NCBI GenBank assembly: GCA_019421525.1
Contig: JAHZFC010000122.1
Location: 1 to 5,933, forward strand
Reading direction: 5' to 3'
DNA length: 5,933 nt
Source of the DNA: Clostridiales bacterium
GTDB taxonomy: Bacteria > Bacillota > Clostridia > Oscillospirales > Oscillospiraceae
Shown: one piece after another, positions 4,938-5,933 of the stretch
Position numbering within the stretch: position 1 is the first letter of the stretch
Layout of the letters: the number at the start of each line of letters is the position of its first letter
Made by a program: the position numbers and the translations under genes
Notes under the pieces: generated by a model
Told to the model about the DNA's origin: nothing
What the model saw: the letters and a program-made list of their open reading frames with translations, nothing else
Database searches by the model: none

Positions 4938-5804
4938 ATGCCCAACGGAGTTTTGATCATCGATAAGCCGGAGGGGTGGACCTCCATGGACGTGTGCGCC
5001 AAGCTGCGGGGGATCCTCCACGAGCGGCGGGTGGGCCACGGGGGCACCCTGGACCCCATGGCCACCGGGGTGCTGCCTGTGTTCGTGGGCCGGGCCACCC
5101 GGGCGGTGCAGTACGCCGCCGACGGGGAGAAGGAGTACCGGGCGGTGCTCCGGCTGGGGACGGTCACAGACACCCAGGACGTCACCGGCACCGTGCTGGA
5201 GCAGCGTGGGGTGACTGTGACGGCCCGGGAGCTGGAGGGTGCGCTGGACGCCTTCCGGGGAGACATCCTCCAGGTGCCCCCCATGTACTCCGCCATCAAG
5301 GTGGAGGGCAAAAAGCTCTACGAGCTGGCCCGGAAGGGCCGGGAGGTGGAGCGCAGGCCCCGGCCTGTCACCATCCGGGAGCTGGAGGTGGGGCGGCAGC
5401 TGAGCCGGACCGACTTCGAGCTCCGGGTGGTGTGCTCCAAGGGGACCTACATCCGCACCCTGTGCCACGACGTGGGACAGGCCCTGGGCTGCGGCGGGAC
5501 CATGGCCGCCCTGCGGCGCACCCGGGTGGCGGGCTTTGGGCTGGACCGGGCGGTGACGCTGGAGCAGGTCCAGGCCGAGGCCGACCCGGCGACGCTGCTG
5601 CTGCCGGTGGACGGGTGCTTTGCCCACCTGCCTGCGGTCAGGCTCACCCCAGCCCAGGAGAAGCGGGTGCGCAACGGCGCGGCGTTCACCTACCCCGGCG
5701 CGCCGGGGCAGTACCGGGCCTATGGCGTGGGTGGGGAGTTTTTGGCCCTGGTCCAGGCGGACGGGGAGACGCTGTCCACGGTGAAGAGCTTTTTTGACGT
5801 TTGA
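4938..5804 (+). CDS. truB: tRNA pseudouridine-55 synthase TruB
   Basis: TruB converts U55 in the T-loop of tRNAs to pseudouridine. The 288-residue protein has the TruB opening GVLIIDKPEGWTSMDV, the catalytic motif GHGGTLDPMATGVLPV with the nucleophile Asp39, KEYRAVLRLGTVTDTQDVTG (Tyr67 stacks on the target base in the family), PPMYSAIKVEGKKLYELARKG (about 114-134) and CSKGTYIRTLCHDVG (about 166-180). The C-terminal ~60 residues (VRLTPAQEKRVRNG...) form the PUA-like TruB_C domain. ATG 4938 has AAGGAGG 7 bp upstream; the frame extends 31 codons further upstream only through hairpin repeats. It normally follows rbfA/nrnA closely; here 682 bp of repeats intervene. No terminator is seen after it. 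Confidence 0.96.
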   Translation: MPNGVLIIDKPEGWTSMDVCAKLRGILHERRVGHGGTLDPMATGVLPVFVGRATRAVQYAADGEKEYRAVLRLGTVTDTQDVTGTVLEQRGVTVTARELEGALDAFRGDILQVPPMYSAIKVEGKKLYELARKGREVERRPRPVTIRELEVGRQLSRTDFELRVVCSKGTYIRTLCHDVGQALGCGGTMAALRRTRVAGFGLDRAVTLEQVQAEADPATLLLPVDGCFAHLPAVRLTPAQEKRVRNGAAFTYPGAPGQYRAYGVGGEFLALVQADGETLSTVKSFFDV

Positions 5805-5837
5805 CCTTGCCGGATAAAGGGAGGGGGAGGGAGAAGC

Positions 5838-5933
5838 GTGACATTTGAAGAGCTGAGGGACAAGGCCCACTCCCTTCCCCAAACGCCCCTGGGCGTTCGG
5901 GGACCCCATGATCAACATCCTCGGCGGAAGTGA
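5838..5933 (+). pseudogene. Possible start of a UvrC/GIY-YIG-type gene, apparently frameshifted
   Basis: A GTG start at 5838 has a strong purine-rich site (GGAGGGAG, 5827-5834) and lies 33 bp after truB. The first residues (MTFEELRDKAHSLPQTP) resemble, from memory, the N-terminus of clostridial UvrC or GIY-YIG nucleases, which continue into TPGVY..M.D. Here the frame runs on as LGVRGPHDQHPRRK and stops at 5931. From about 5899 another frame reads GDPMINILGGS, reminiscent of the D..NI.YVGKS part of the same domain, so one shift and a small deletion may have broken the gene. It could also be a genuine 31-residue peptide or an unrelated gene start. ribF, the usual neighbour, is not recognisable here. 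Confidence 0.3.

Noticed and set aside
4776..5918. Long minus-strand open frame (380 codons) opposite truB
   Set aside because: It is the GC-rich shadow of truB, whose motifs are unmistakable on the + strand. The minus frame is rich in H, P, G and R, has no ribosome site and matches no known family.

Overview
The window looks like a piece of chromosome from a GC-rich, low-copy-gut-type Firmicute. The best guess is the Oscillospiraceae (Flavonifractor, Lawsonibacter or Intestinimonas-like). This rests on gene order, strong GC bias at third codon positions, AGGAGG-type ribosome sites and hairpin-rich intergenic repeats, and was not tested by a search. The backbone is the conserved translation and ribosome-assembly cluster, all on the + strand: the 3' end of infB (1-981), rbfA (2907-3296), an nrnA-type DHH/DHHA1 phosphoesterase (3299-4255) and truB (4938-5804). 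The window ends in a short, possibly broken reading frame that starts like a UvrC/GIY-YIG nuclease (5838-5933).

Three things interrupt this backbone. (1) The last 46 bp of infB are repeated exactly at 1131-1176. The two copies flank a 149-bp block (982-1130) made of five consecutive hairpins, and the normal infB terminator (1188-1214) now lies beyond the second copy. (2) Two large gene-free gaps, 1177-1899 and 4256-4937, each hold a copy of the same composite repeat, about 480 bp and in the same orientation. Its roughly 345-bp core (1344-1688 and 4327-4674) has short perfectly conserved blocks, and long-range inverted arms that stay paired although the copies differ. Several hairpins on either side keep their shape while their stem sequences change. 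Related hairpin modules, one in the opposite orientation, lie just upstream of truB and reach its ribosome site. (3) Two non-housekeeping genes lie between infB and rbfA: a GNAT acetyltransferase with a streptothricin-acetyltransferase-like C-terminus (1900-2427), and an unrecognised small gene (2449-2859) interrupted by one in-frame TAG at 2662.

Functionally, infB, rbfA and truB act in translation initiation, 30S maturation and tRNA pseudouridine-55 formation. NrnA degrades nanoRNA and pAp. rbfA and nrnA are almost certainly co-transcribed (2-nt gap), and the GNAT and small genes probably lie on the same transcript. The repeat-filled gaps isolate this block from infB and from truB. The most notable unexplained feature is the composite hairpin repeat, which behaves like a structured RNA or a hairpin-based mobile element. 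G-T oppositions suggest its RNA-like strand is the minus strand at both core copies.
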